The position numbers and the translations under genes were made by a program. 64,000 bases of DNA from Duganella qianjiadongensis (GTDB lineage: Bacteria > Pseudomonadota > Gammaproteobacteria > Burkholderiales > Burkholderiaceae_D), in contig NZ_WWCM01000015.1 of NCBI RefSeq assembly GCF_009857915.1, forward strand, positions 1 to 64,000. Reading direction: 5' to 3'. Position 1 is the stretch's first letter, and each line of letters starts with the position of its first letter. The notes under the pieces were generated by a model, which searched no databases, was not told the DNA's origin, and worked only from the letters and a program-made list of their open reading frames with translations. Positions 27,609 to 35,776 of the stretch are shown piece after piece.

Positions 27609-28946
27609 ATGAAAAGAATGAAGTGGTGGCAGTTCTGCATACTGGCGATGCTGGTGAGCGCCTGCAGCACGCCGTTCTGCAACGCGCCCGGTGGATTGTG
27701 CGCGTCCGGCCCGGCAATTACAAGTGCTGTAACGGCGCCTGCTGCGGTGACGCCCGCCGCGCCGTCAGCCAGCACACTGACCGCTGCCGCCCCTGAACCG
27801 GAGCCGGAGGCTGCCCAGACTTTTGCTGTCCAGCTGCCGCCGCCAGCGCCTCCTGCCAGCGCCAGCGCTGCCTATATCTCGGTGCCCCCCGCCGGCAATC
27901 ATACCGACAGCAATACCGGCGCCAGCTCCGGCCCGCCGCTGCGCATTGCCCTGCTGCTGCCGCTACAGGCCGAAGCGCTGGCGCAAGCCGCAGCGGCTGT
28001 GCGTGACGGCGTGCAGGCGGCGTGGGAACGCGAACCCGATAGCATCAGCATCACCACCATCGCCACCACCGACGTGGCGCAGGACGTGCTGTACAGCTAC
28101 GCCCACGCCGTGCAGCAGTACGACGTGGTGATCGGCCCGCTGTCGCGCGCCGCTGTCAGCACACTGGCCGAGAGCGTGCTGGTGACCAAGCCCACCATCG
28201 TCCTCAATTATCCGGAAGGGCATGGCGGCGCGCTGCCTACGCTGATGCTGGCCATGGGCCTGTCGCTGGAAGACCAGGCACGCCAGCTGGCCCGCCGCGC
28301 CCTGCAGGACGGAGTGACGGCCAGCGCCAGCATCATCAGCACCACCACGCCGTGGCAGCGCCGCGTGGCCGGGGCCTTTGCCGACCAGTGGCAGGATGAC
28401 GGCAAGGTAGCCAACATCGAAGAACTGGGCACGCCGGAAGGGGAACTGGGCGAGGCCGAAATCCTGCAATGGTATGCGCGCCTGCGCACCGAGCGTCCGG
28501 GCCTGCTGTTTTCCGCCATGGGCGCGGAGCAGACCCGCCACCTGCTCGCCGTGCTGGCCGACGCCGATGCGTCCGAACCTGACCCCGTGCTACCACGGCT
28601 ACGCCTGTATGGCACCTCGGCGCTGAACAACGGCACGGCGCTGCCCGCCCTGAACGGCCTGCGCCTGCTCGATATGCCGTGGCGGCTGCAGCCCGACCAC
28701 GCCGCTGTGATGAGTTATCCGCATACGGCCGGGGCCCTGGGCCCCGATCTGGAACGGTTGTACGCGCTGGGCATCGATGCCTATCGCGTGGCGCGCGCCA
28801 TCAGCCGCCAACCCGATGGCACCATCCGGCTGGACGGCGTAACGGGCCAGCTCAGCGTAGAGTTCGGCCGTGGTCCGGCCCGTTTCGAACGGCGCGAAGC
28901 GGTGGCAGAGTTCCGCGACGGCCAGCCGCAGGTGCTCACGCCTTAG
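27609..28946 (+). CDS. lpoA: LpoA/LppC-type penicillin-binding protein activator lipoprotein
   Basis: A 445-residue lipoprotein with lipobox LVSAC (Cys near residue 17), then a Pro/Ala-rich linker to about residue 95, then a periplasmic-binding-protein-like domain starting LRIALLLPLQAEALAQAAAAV. In gammaproteobacteria LpoA activates PBP1a from the outer membrane. This shorter betaproteobacterial form lacks the N-terminal TPR region of E. coli LpoA. The start at 27609 follows GGAGGT closely. It is the first gene of lpoA-yraN-diaA-dolP-tlpA. Confidence 0.85.
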   Translation: MKRMKWWQFCILAMLVSACSTPFCNAPGGLCASGPAITSAVTAPAAVTPAAPSASTLTAAAPEPEPEAAQTFAVQLPPPAPPASASAAYISVPPAGNHTDSNTGASSGPPLRIALLLPLQAEALAQAAAAVRDGVQAAWEREPDSISITTIATTDVAQDVLYSYAHAVQQYDVVIGPLSRAAVSTLAESVLVTKPTIVLNYPEGHGGALPTLMLAMGLSLEDQARQLARRALQDGVTASASIISTTTPWQRRVAGAFADQWQDDGKVANIEELGTPEGELGEAEILQWYARLRTERPGLLFSAMGAEQTRHLLAVLADADASEPDPVLPRLRLYGTSALNNGTALPALNGLRLLDMPWRLQPDHAAVMSYPHTAGALGPDLERLYALGIDAYRVARAISRQPDGTIRLDGVTGQLSVEFGRGPARFERREAVAEFRDGQPQVLTP

Positions 28947-28953
28947 GCAGGCC

Positions 28954-29304
28954 ATGAGCAGCACCCTGCAGCAGCGGCTGGGCCAGCAAGGCGAGGATAG
29001 GGCGCTGGCATTTTTACAGCAGCAGGGGCTGCATCTGCTGGAGCGTAATTTCCGCTGCAAGCTGGGCGAGCTCGATCTGGTCATGCAGCAGGGCGGCACA
29101 CTGGTATTTGTGGAAGTACGCCAGCGCGCCAGCCGCCGTTTTGGCGGGGCAGCCGCCAGCGTCACGACGGCCAAGCAGCGCCGCCTGCTGCGCGCCGCCC
29201 AGTACTTTCTGCTACGCTATGCCGAACTGCCGCCATGCCGCTTCGATCTGCTCGCCATCGACGGAGAAAACTTGTCCTGGATGCAAAACGTGCTCGAAAT
29301 GTAA
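28954..29304 (+). CDS. yraN: YraN family (UPF0102) putative endonuclease-fold protein
   Basis: A 116-residue YraN-family protein with LGQQGEDRALAFLQQQG and the nuclease-like core NFRCKLGELDLVMQQGGTLVFVEVRQR (the E-x-D...E-V-K/R pattern of the restriction-endonuclease-like fold). Its biochemical role is unproven. It starts at 28954, 7 bp after lpoA; the longer reading from 28870 overlaps lpoA. Confidence 0.93.
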   Translation: MSSTLQQRLGQQGEDRALAFLQQQGLHLLERNFRCKLGELDLVMQQGGTLVFVEVRQRASRRFGGAAASVTTAKQRRLLRAAQYFLLRYAELPPCRFDLLAIDGENLSWMQNVLEM

Positions 29305-29361
29305 GCATTTTTTTCAGCACTTGTCCGGCGTACTGAACGCCTGCACTATAATCAGCACACT

Positions 29362-29958
29362 ATGAATAATCAACGCATCCTCTCGCACTTCCACGAAAGT
29401 GCCGAAATCAAAATCCAGTCTGCCACCGTGCTGGCGCCCCATATCGCCCAGGCGATCGAACTGATGTTCTCGGCGTTATCCAATGGCAATAAGATTCTCG
29501 TCTGCGGCAATGGCGGTTCTGCGGCCGATGCCCAGCATTTCGCCGCCGAGCTGGTGGGCCGCTTCGAACGCGAGCGCTTCCCCCTGCCAGCACTGGCGCT
29601 GACCACCGATACGTCTATCCTGACGGCGGTGGCCAATGATTACAGCTACCGCGATATTTTCTCGAAACAGGTACAGGCTTTCGGCCAGGCGGGCGATATT
29701 CTGCTGGCGCTGTCCACCTCGGGCAATTCGGCCAACGTGATGGCCGCCATCGAGGCAGCGCTGGAACGCGAAATGCGCGTCGTGGCGCTGACCGGCAAAG
29801 GCGGCGGCGCCATCGGCAAAATGCTCACCGATGCCGACGTGCATATCTGCGTACCGGCCGACCGCACGGCCCGCATCCAGGAAGTCCATCTGGTAACCAT
29901 ACACTGCATTTGCGACGGGATCGACGTCGCCCTGTTCGGAGGAGATGTGAATGAGTAA
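29362..29958 (+). CDS. diaA: SIS-domain protein DiaA/GmhA-like
   Basis: A 198-residue phosphoheptose-isomerase-like SIS protein. CGNGGSAADAQHFAAELVGRF and LALSTSGNSANVMAAI are characteristic. In the lpoA-yraN-x-dolP context this is the DiaA position; in E. coli DiaA binds DnaA and promotes initiation at oriC. A true heptose isomerase function (GmhA) cannot be excluded from sequence. It overlaps dolP by 8 bp. The DnaA link is worth noting because this window also holds DnaA-box arrays. Confidence 0.88.
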   Translation: MNNQRILSHFHESAEIKIQSATVLAPHIAQAIELMFSALSNGNKILVCGNGGSAADAQHFAAELVGRFERERFPLPALALTTDTSILTAVANDYSYRDIFSKQVQAFGQAGDILLALSTSGNSANVMAAIEAALEREMRVVALTGKGGGAIGKMLTDADVHICVPADRTARIQEVHLVTIHCICDGIDVALFGGDVNE

Positions 29959-30598
29959 GTCTGCCGCCATCTGGCAAACCCTGCGCCGGCCGCTGGCCAT
30001 GAGCCTGCTGTGTGCCGGTCTGGTCAGCTCGCTGTCCGGCTGCGTCGCTCTGGTCGCTGGCGGTGCCATTTCCGGCACGCTAGCCGCGACCGACCGCCGC
30101 ACCTTCGGCGCCCAGACGGAAGACCGTGCCATCGAAGTCAAAGGCGGCATCAAGCTCAATAACGTGATCGGCTCGGCCGGCCACATCAACATCAATGCCT
30201 TCAACCGCCGCGCCCTGCTGACGGGCGAAGTGCGCGATGAAGCTACCCGCGCCCAGGCTGAGCGCGAAGTGGCCGGCATCGAAGGCGTAGTCTCGGTGAT
30301 CAACGAACTGGAAATCGCCGGTAGTTCGAGCTTCTCTTCGCGCTCGAACGACACCATGATCACCACCAAGGTCAAAGCCAGCCTGATCGACCGCAAGGAT
30401 ATTTCGGCCAACTCCTTCCAGGTGGTGACCGAACGCGGCAACGTCTATCTGCAAGGCCGCGTCACCCAGCGCGAAGGCCAGATCGCCGCCGATATCGCCC
30501 GCGGCGTGAGCGGCGTGGCCAAAGTGGTGAAGGTCTTCGAATACATTACCGAAGAGGAGTGGAAATCGTTCCAGCCTCGTCCAGCTAGCAACTCCTGA
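29951..30598 (+). CDS. dolP: BON-domain outer-membrane lipoprotein DolP (YraP)
   Basis: A 215-residue lipoprotein with lipobox LSGC (Cys near 31) and two BON domains (about 70-130 and 135-205; INAFNRRALLTGEV and VVTERGNVYLQGRVTQREG). DolP supports outer-membrane integrity and binds anionic phospholipids. It overlaps diaA by 8 bp and lies 2 bp before the thioredoxin-like gene. Confidence 0.9.
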   Translation: MSKSAAIWQTLRRPLAMSLLCAGLVSSLSGCVALVAGGAISGTLAATDRRTFGAQTEDRAIEVKGGIKLNNVIGSAGHININAFNRRALLTGEVRDEATRAQAEREVAGIEGVVSVINELEIAGSSSFSSRSNDTMITTKVKASLIDRKDISANSFQVVTERGNVYLQGRVTQREGQIAADIARGVSGVAKVVKVFEYITEEEWKSFQPRPASNS

Positions 30599-30600
30599 TC

Positions 30601-31119
30601 ATGTCTACCTCGCAAGCTTCCAAGGGCTGGGTCAAGCCCGTACTGGCCGCCGTCGTGCTGGCGCTGGCCGGCGCTGGCGCCTACGTCAGCCTGAACAAAC
30701 GCCCCGCTGCGCCGCAAGTGGCTTTTGTCAGCATCAAGGGCGACAAAATCGCGCCGGATAGCCTGAAAGGCAAAGTGGTGATGGTCAATTTCTGGGCCAC
30801 TTCCTGCACCACTTGCGTGGCCGAAATGCCGAAGATGGTCGAGACCTATAACAAGTTCAAGGATCAGGGACTGGAGTTCGTCGCTGTAGCAATGAGCTAC
30901 GACCCGCCTAACTATGTGCTGAACTACGCGGAAACGCGCGCGCTGCCGTTCAAGGTGGCGCTCGATACCGATGGCTCGGCTGCGCGCGCCTATGGCAACG
31001 TGGCCATGACGCCCACCACCTTCGTAATCGGCAAGGATGGCACCATCCTCAAGCGCTATCTGGGTGAACCGGATTTCGCTGCCCTACACAAGCTGCTGGA
31101 AGAATCTCTGCACGGCTAA
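30601..31119 (+). CDS. TlpA-family membrane-anchored thioredoxin-like protein
   Basis: A 172-residue protein with an N-terminal membrane anchor (about 12-30) and a thioredoxin fold facing the periplasm. The active site is CTTC within VNFWATSCTTCVAEMP, followed by the cis-proline region MTPTTFVIGKDG. It is probably a thiol reductase, for example in cytochrome or envelope redox metabolism. It ends the lpoA run and is followed by a hairpin terminator. Confidence 0.88.
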   Translation: MSTSQASKGWVKPVLAAVVLALAGAGAYVSLNKRPAAPQVAFVSIKGDKIAPDSLKGKVVMVNFWATSCTTCVAEMPKMVETYNKFKDQGLEFVAVAMSYDPPNYVLNYAETRALPFKVALDTDGSAARAYGNVAMTPTTFVIGKDGTILKRYLGEPDFAALHKLLEESLHG

Positions 31120-31135
31120 GCCCCGTGCAGACCAG

Positions 31136-31162
31136 AACGGCCAGCGCCTAGCTGGCCGTTTT
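31136..31162. terminator. Bidirectional hairpin terminator
   Basis: AACGGCCAGC/GCTGGCCGTT form a 10-bp stem with loop GCCTA, followed by TTTTG on the plus strand. It lies between the convergent TlpA-like and haemoglobin-fusion genes and can serve both. Confidence 0.75.
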
Positions 31163-31182
31163 GCTTTGTGCTGCAGCATGCA

Positions 31183-32502
31183 TCAGAAACCGGCCTGCAC
31201 CGACAGATAGGCACCGCGCTGGCGCTTGGGGTTGAACACGGTAATGTCGCCCAGCACCGCATAAGCCAGCGTCAGCGACAGGTTTTTGTTGGGGAACCAT
31301 GCCGCAAACACATCGTAATAGGCCTTTTCATGGTCCAGCCCGAGGTTGTGCGGCTTGCGCCGGTATTCCGCGCCTATGGCCAGCTTGCGGTCGGCCAGAT
31401 AGGCCACAGACAGTTCCGGCATCAGCCGCGTGCGCGTGCCCTGATCGCCGCCCAAGCCCAGCAGCCCCATCTGGTTGGCGCGGGTAGCGCGCACCGTCGC
31501 ATTGAGCAGCAGGCTGTGCTCCAGCACCAGCTTGGTCGCTGCCAGATAGTAGTCGTAGCCATGATCGTCGCTGGCGCCCAGCTGCTGCACCCTGCTCACA
31601 CCGAGCGCGTCTAGCCCGCCCAGCCGCTGATGGCGCTTGTACAGGATGCCGGCCGCTACTTGCGGCATCAGGCTGTCCTGATCGTACACCACATCACCCG
31701 CCAGCTTTACTTTCAGGCCGAAAATCTGCTGACGGATAGCCAGCCGGTCCAGCGGTGCCAGACTGCCCCGCAATTGCTGATCGGCCAGCGAGATTTCCAA
31801 CCGGTCCGCGATGCCCACCACCACGCCGTAGCTGGCTAACTGATAATCCTGCGTGCCCAGATAGGTGTAATAGGCGTTTGCCCCCCAGCTATCGCGCGAA
31901 CCATAACCGCTGATCAGCGCCCACGGCACGATGCCGCCCCCTGCGGCGCCTTCCACCGTGCTGACACCGCCCGTGGCCAGCAGCTTGCCCCTGTCCGGCG
32001 CTGCCGGCGTGGCGCGGGCTGTGACAATATCGCGCTGCATGGGCGCCAAGCGGGCCACCAGACGGTTGGCCGCGCTATTCGGCACGCCTTGCTGCTGCAT
32101 GGCGAGCTGCAAATTTTCAGCTAGTGCATTGAACATGGCATTGCTGATTTGCAGATCCTGATGCACGGTCACCATATCGCGCACCGTGCCCACGCCATCC
32201 ATGGTCCTGTCACGATATTTGCCCGTGTAGCGGCAGGGCCCGCCGCTGATTTCGCAGAACTGTTCCTGCAAGCGCAGCTTGAGCTGCTCCAGATCGAAAT
32301 CGGCAAAGTTATCCTTGATGCGGGCATCGGCCACCACCAGCGGCAGGAAGGTATCCACTACGTTTTTGATGCCCGGCTGGCCACCGAGTGCACGGAACAG
32401 CGTGTCGTCGCTGGCGGCGGGCTGGGCTAGCGCCAGCGAGGATGCCAGCAGCAGGCTCAGGCCACCAAGGCGGCGCAATGATGGCATAGCGTATCGCCTC
32501 AT
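31183..32502 (-). CDS. Fusion of periplasmic group 1 truncated haemoglobin and DUF3034 outer-membrane-type protein
   Basis: A single 439-residue frame. After a signal peptide (to about residue 26, ALAQPA) comes a truncated-haemoglobin domain (about 30-155; LFRALGGQPGIKNVVDTF, then EQFCEISGGPCRYTG and the candidate proximal His in VTVHQDLQI). From about residue 165 (KLLATGGVSTVEGAAGGGIV) to the end it is a DUF3034 protein, rich in alternating strands and ending VQAGF, like an outer-membrane beta-barrel. The two are usually described as separate proteins; here no stop separates them. The start ATG at 32502 overlaps the thioesterase stop. The function is unknown; haem or gas sensing tied to the outer membrane is speculation. 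Confidence 0.85.
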   Translation of the reverse strand: MRRYAMPSLRRLGGLSLLLASSLALAQPAASDDTLFRALGGQPGIKNVVDTFLPLVVADARIKDNFADFDLEQLKLRLQEQFCEISGGPCRYTGKYRDRTMDGVGTVRDMVTVHQDLQISNAMFNALAENLQLAMQQQGVPNSAANRLVARLAPMQRDIVTARATPAAPDRGKLLATGGVSTVEGAAGGGIVPWALISGYGSRDSWGANAYYTYLGTQDYQLASYGVVVGIADRLEISLADQQLRGSLAPLDRLAIRQQIFGLKVKLAGDVVYDQDSLMPQVAAGILYKRHQRLGGLDALGVSRVQQLGASDDHGYDYYLAATKLVLEHSLLLNATVRATRANQMGLLGLGGDQGTRTRLMPELSVAYLADRKLAIGAEYRRKPHNLGLDHEKAYYDVFAAWFPNKNLSLTLAYAVLGDITVFNPKRQRGAYLSVQAGF

Positions 32503-32921
32503 TTCGGATACAGGATCATTTGCGTGCAGCGGAACAGCGCCATGGTTTTTCCCGTGGCCTGATTCACCACCGTGGCATCCCACACCTGCGTGGTGCGGCC
32601 CAGATGCACGGCCTTGGCCGTGGCCATCACCATGCCTTCGCGCGCCGTGCCCAGATGGTTGGACTTGAGTTCGATGGTGGTGAAATTCTCGGCGCCGGCC
32701 GGCAGGTGGGCAAAGCAGGCATAGCCGCACACGGTATCGGCCAGCGTCACCACACTGCCCGCATGGAGAAAACCGTTAGGCGCTAGATGCTGCCGGGTCA
32801 CCTGGAACTGGCCAAGGACTTCGCCTTCACTGACGCGGTTGATCTGAATGCCCAGATGGTCGGGCAGCGTCCCCCGGCCAAAGTTGTTGAAATATTCCGC
32901 AGTAAATTTACTTGTATCCAT
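32499..32921 (-). CDS. Hotdog-fold thioesterase (PaaI/YdiI type)
   Basis: A 140-residue acyl-CoA thioesterase of the hotdog fold, with HLAPNGFLHAGSVVTLADTVCGYA carrying the catalytic-loop acidic residue and ELKSNHLGTAREG the following strand. The natural acyl-CoA is unknown. Its stop overlaps the start of the haemoglobin-DUF3034 fusion by 4 bp, so the two are coupled. Confidence 0.88.
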   Translation of the reverse strand: MDTSKFTAEYFNNFGRGTLPDHLGIQINRVSEGEVLGQFQVTRQHLAPNGFLHAGSVVTLADTVCGYACFAHLPAGAENFTTIELKSNHLGTAREGMVMATAKAVHLGRTTQVWDATVVNQATGKTMALFRCTQMILYPK

Positions 32922-33010
32922 CAGCAGCTTTCATGGTGGCGAGGCAGGTCACTATAGCCATGATGATAGCAAGTTGTGGCCAAGCCAGTGCGGCAGGGAA
33001 AAAATCCGCT

Positions 33011-33589
33011 TCAGGGCGGGCTGGCGACGTAGCCGAGTCCGTCGGCCTTGACGATGGTGGGCGCCGTGCCCAAGGCGATATTCAGCTGCACCCACGGAAA
33101 GATACATTGTAGCTGCACAGGCTGGCAGGTCGCCGTATCGGCCGCATCGCACAGGCGCACACGCACAAACTGCACGCACTGGCTGCTGTATGGGTCGGCG
33201 GTACAAGCCACCTGACTGGCGGCGGGAGAAGCCGGCAGCACCGCCATGGGGAGCAGACTCAGGCTGCCGTCACCGGCTTTGGCAATACTCAGGTAATCAA
33301 TGCGCACATGGGCATCGCTCACCGGCGCGGCAAACGCCAGCAGACCGGGCGTGGAGCGGAATACCGCCTGCTGGCGTATCTGCTGTAGCGCTGCACTGTC
33401 GCTAAAGTCCGTTTTGGCGGCGGCCACCGCCGCGCGCCGGCTCACCTCCTGCACTGTATTTACCACATACAGCCCCTGCGCCACCGCCAGCAAGCCGAAT
33501 AGCAGCAGCAGAAATATGACGAGCACGACGGCGAATTCCACCGCCAGCGTACCGCGCTGCTGCACAGCTAAAGGCATACGCGGCCGCAT
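33011..33589 (-). CDS. TadE/TadF-like pseudopilin-type protein
   Basis: A 192-residue protein with the TadE-like N-terminus QQRGTLAVEFAVVLVIFLLLLFGL, a single hydrophobic helix after a short basic leader containing a Gly-Thr that could be a prepilin-type processing region. The rest has two cysteine pairs (ACTADPYSSQC, CDAADTATC) likely to be in the periplasm. It is the last of three adjacent genes of this type. No Tad ATPase, secretin or prepilin peptidase gene is in the window. Confidence 0.72.
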   Translation of the reverse strand: MRPRMPLAVQQRGTLAVEFAVVLVIFLLLLFGLLAVAQGLYVVNTVQEVSRRAAVAAAKTDFSDSAALQQIRQQAVFRSTPGLLAFAAPVSDAHVRIDYLSIAKAGDGSLSLLPMAVLPASPAASQVACTADPYSSQCVQFVRVRLCDAADTATCQPVQLQCIFPWVQLNIALGTAPTIVKADGLGYVASPP

Positions 33590-34045
33590 CTACTGCCCCA
33601 CGTACAGCATCGACACATCGGCCTGCAGCAGCAGCCCCTGATCACCGACAAAAAGATCGCTGAACGGAGCAAACAACTGATCGGTCACCTGCATCTGCAC
33701 CACCACTCTGACTTTTTCCGGCAACACCCAGCCGGTGCACGGGCTGGGCGCACATTCCACCACCACCGCCACCGGCCCTGCCTGCAAGCCCGCCATTTCC
33801 TGCTGGGCGATGCTTTGCGCCAGCAGCATGGCCGGCACCTGCGTGGCACCCGATAGCTGGGTTTTCATTTCGCGCCGCGACACCGTGGCCAGATAGCGCG
33901 CGCCATCATGCGCCGCTTTCTGCGCCATGCTGTAATAAGTGAAATAGCGGCCAAAAAATACCAGCCCGGCCAGAAACACCAGCAATACCGGCAGCACCAG
34001 CAGCATTTCCAGCGTCGCCACGCCGTACTGGCGGCGCCCCCTCAT
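33590..34045 (-). CDS. TadE-like pseudopilin-type protein
   Basis: A 151-residue TadE-like protein. The N-terminus RRQYGVATLEMLLVLPVLLVFLAGLVFFGRYFTYY is the typical TadE hydrophobic helix with a conserved Glu five residues in. It overlaps the upstream TadG-like gene by 4 bp (ATGA) and stops 1 bp before the next gene, giving a three-gene operon on the minus strand. It is probably a minor component of a Flp/Tad pilus or related assembly encoded elsewhere. Confidence 0.78.
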   Translation of the reverse strand: MRGRRQYGVATLEMLLVLPVLLVFLAGLVFFGRYFTYYSMAQKAAHDGARYLATVSRREMKTQLSGATQVPAMLLAQSIAQQEMAGLQAGPVAVVVECAPSPCTGWVLPEKVRVVVQMQVTDQLFAPFSDLFVGDQGLLLQADVSMLYVGQ

Positions 34046-35568
34046 GGCAACAGCTCCAGCCTGCCGCTGAGCGTCTGCTCCGCCGCGATACCGGCAAATT
34101 CCCCATACAGGTGGCTGCTATCGGCAGGTACGGTCATGAAGAAGCGCCCAACGGCCAGCACTGTCGCGTGGCTGATGCCGCTGGCGGGCAGCGGACATTG
34201 CAACAAAGCGACGTTCAGCAGGCGCCGCCCCCGTACGCCCGGCGCCCCAGTCGCAGGCGCAAGAAAGAAGTTGCCGCCGATCGCCTGATACGGCGTCGCC
34301 GTGGCGCCCGAGGGATAGCTGGCCGTCTTGAGGCTGGGTACACCCCCACCGCTATTGACCGGATACAGCAGGTTCCAGCTCGCCTGCGAGGCGGCGTAGG
34401 GGGCATAGCCGCTGGCCGGCTCCGGCTCGCCCGCAACGTAGGCGCTGAAAGGCACGGCACGCGCATAGCTCCACAAGGGGCCATATTTATCAGGCCCCGT
34501 ATTGGCGGGCAGCACGGCGGGGTCGGCATAGGTCCACAGCGGCTCGCTAGTGCCGGAAGGCGAGGCCGGATAGCGTGCTGCCGCTAGCGCGCCGAGTACG
34601 GGACTGCTGCCATTCATCCATGAAGCACTGGTACTAAACAGCCCGCTGACGCTATAGGCTTTGACGTTGGCATCGGGCGGCGCCGTGGTGGCATTGCAGG
34701 GCGCCGTGTACTGGCCGAAGCGCGAGTTGAGCTGGGAATATAGCGCGGCCAGCGGAAACGGCCCCTGTACGGTAATGGGCGCCCCCGTTACGCGCGCCAT
34801 GGCCAGCGTGCCGCTACAGATAAACGGCTTAATGGTGTCGAGCGCGAAATCTTCCGGCGCACCCGGGATGCCGGGCGCCGCCAGCGGATCGATCAGATAA
34901 TGCGCGCCTATGCCGTCGGTATCGGCCGGATCAAGCGCCATCAGGTCATAGCTGATGCCGCGGCGGAAACCATATTGCACGAGTTCAGTTCCGCGCGCTG
35001 CAGCGGCCTGCGCCGACATGGCACACAGCGCCAGCGGCAGCACATTGATAGAAGCCGGGCCAGCCACGCTGGGCCCGCCTACCGCCACCACTTGCAGCGC
35101 TGCCGACAGCACGCGCATAAACACGGTGGGCATGGCGGTGAGGGCGGCATCGAGCTGGAAGGGATCGACTTTGACGAAAGCCAGCCCCTGCGGCGCAGCG
35201 GCGGCGGCCGCCGCGTCCAGCCAGGGGCCGTGGGCACTGGCTGCAAAGCTCAGCGCCGCCGCATTCCAGCCCGCCTGCGCTCGGCCATACTGGTAACGCA
35301 CGCCATCGGCACTGCTCAGCCTTTCGCTGGCTGCGGCCAGCGCGGCGCTGACACCCGTGCTGCGGCCATTAAGCTGGCGCGCTGCGGCCAGCGCCAGTGC
35401 GTCCGTCAGCGTCTGGATTTCCGCACGGCGGTTGAACAGCTGCCCCGTCTCCAGCGCCAGACCGGCCAGCGCGATCAGCAGCATCAGCATGGCCGCGAAC
35501 AGCACCACGACGGCACCGCGCTGGGATATCCGGCGCGGTTTGCCTGAGCCTAGGCGGATCAAGTGCAT
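34042..35568 (-). CDS. TadG-like membrane-anchored pilus protein
   Basis: A 508-residue protein with the TadG N-terminus ISQRGAVVVLFAAMLMLLIALAGLALETGQLFNRRAEIQTLTDALALAAARQL. After the single membrane helix (about 20-42) comes a long Ala/Pro/Tyr-rich domain with few recognisable motifs. In Tad systems TadG anchors or adds to the pilus at the cell surface. First gene of the three-gene run. Confidence 0.78.
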   Translation of the reverse strand: MHLIRLGSGKPRRISQRGAVVVLFAAMLMLLIALAGLALETGQLFNRRAEIQTLTDALALAAARQLNGRSTGVSAALAAASERLSSADGVRYQYGRAQAGWNAAALSFAASAHGPWLDAAAAAAAPQGLAFVKVDPFQLDAALTAMPTVFMRVLSAALQVVAVGGPSVAGPASINVLPLALCAMSAQAAAARGTELVQYGFRRGISYDLMALDPADTDGIGAHYLIDPLAAPGIPGAPEDFALDTIKPFICSGTLAMARVTGAPITVQGPFPLAALYSQLNSRFGQYTAPCNATTAPPDANVKAYSVSGLFSTSASWMNGSSPVLGALAAARYPASPSGTSEPLWTYADPAVLPANTGPDKYGPLWSYARAVPFSAYVAGEPEPASGYAPYAASQASWNLLYPVNSGGGVPSLKTASYPSGATATPYQAIGGNFFLAPATGAPGVRGRRLLNVALLQCPLPASGISHATVLAVGRFFMTVPADSSHLYGEFAGIAAEQTLSGRLELLP

Positions 35569-35715
35569 CTTCCGTCCCTCCCGCCGCTTGCGGCTGCAAA
35601 AGTTGCCAACAGGAGAGATTGTAGGCAGGCATGATTAGTGAGACTTGCGTCAGCGCAAAGGCGAGCCCCGGCGATGCGCACTTTCAGCGCACGGTAAAAA
35701 TCGCTATCCTTGCGC

Positions 35716-35746
35716 TTGACCCTGACGCAACGTCAGGCTGCAAGCT
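35716..35746 (+). promoter_or_regulatory. MerR-type promoter/operator upstream of the MerR gene
   Basis: TTGACC (35716-35721) is followed after a long 19-base spacer by a weak -10-like CAAGCT (35741). In the spacer is the dyad CCTGACG-CAA-CGTCAGG (35721-35737). An over-long spacer with a central palindrome is the MerR-family layout, and it points at the MerR gene 30 bp downstream, suggesting self-regulation. Confidence 0.75.
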
Positions 35747-35776
35747 GGCATCACGCTGGAGCTGAGGGAGTGACCG

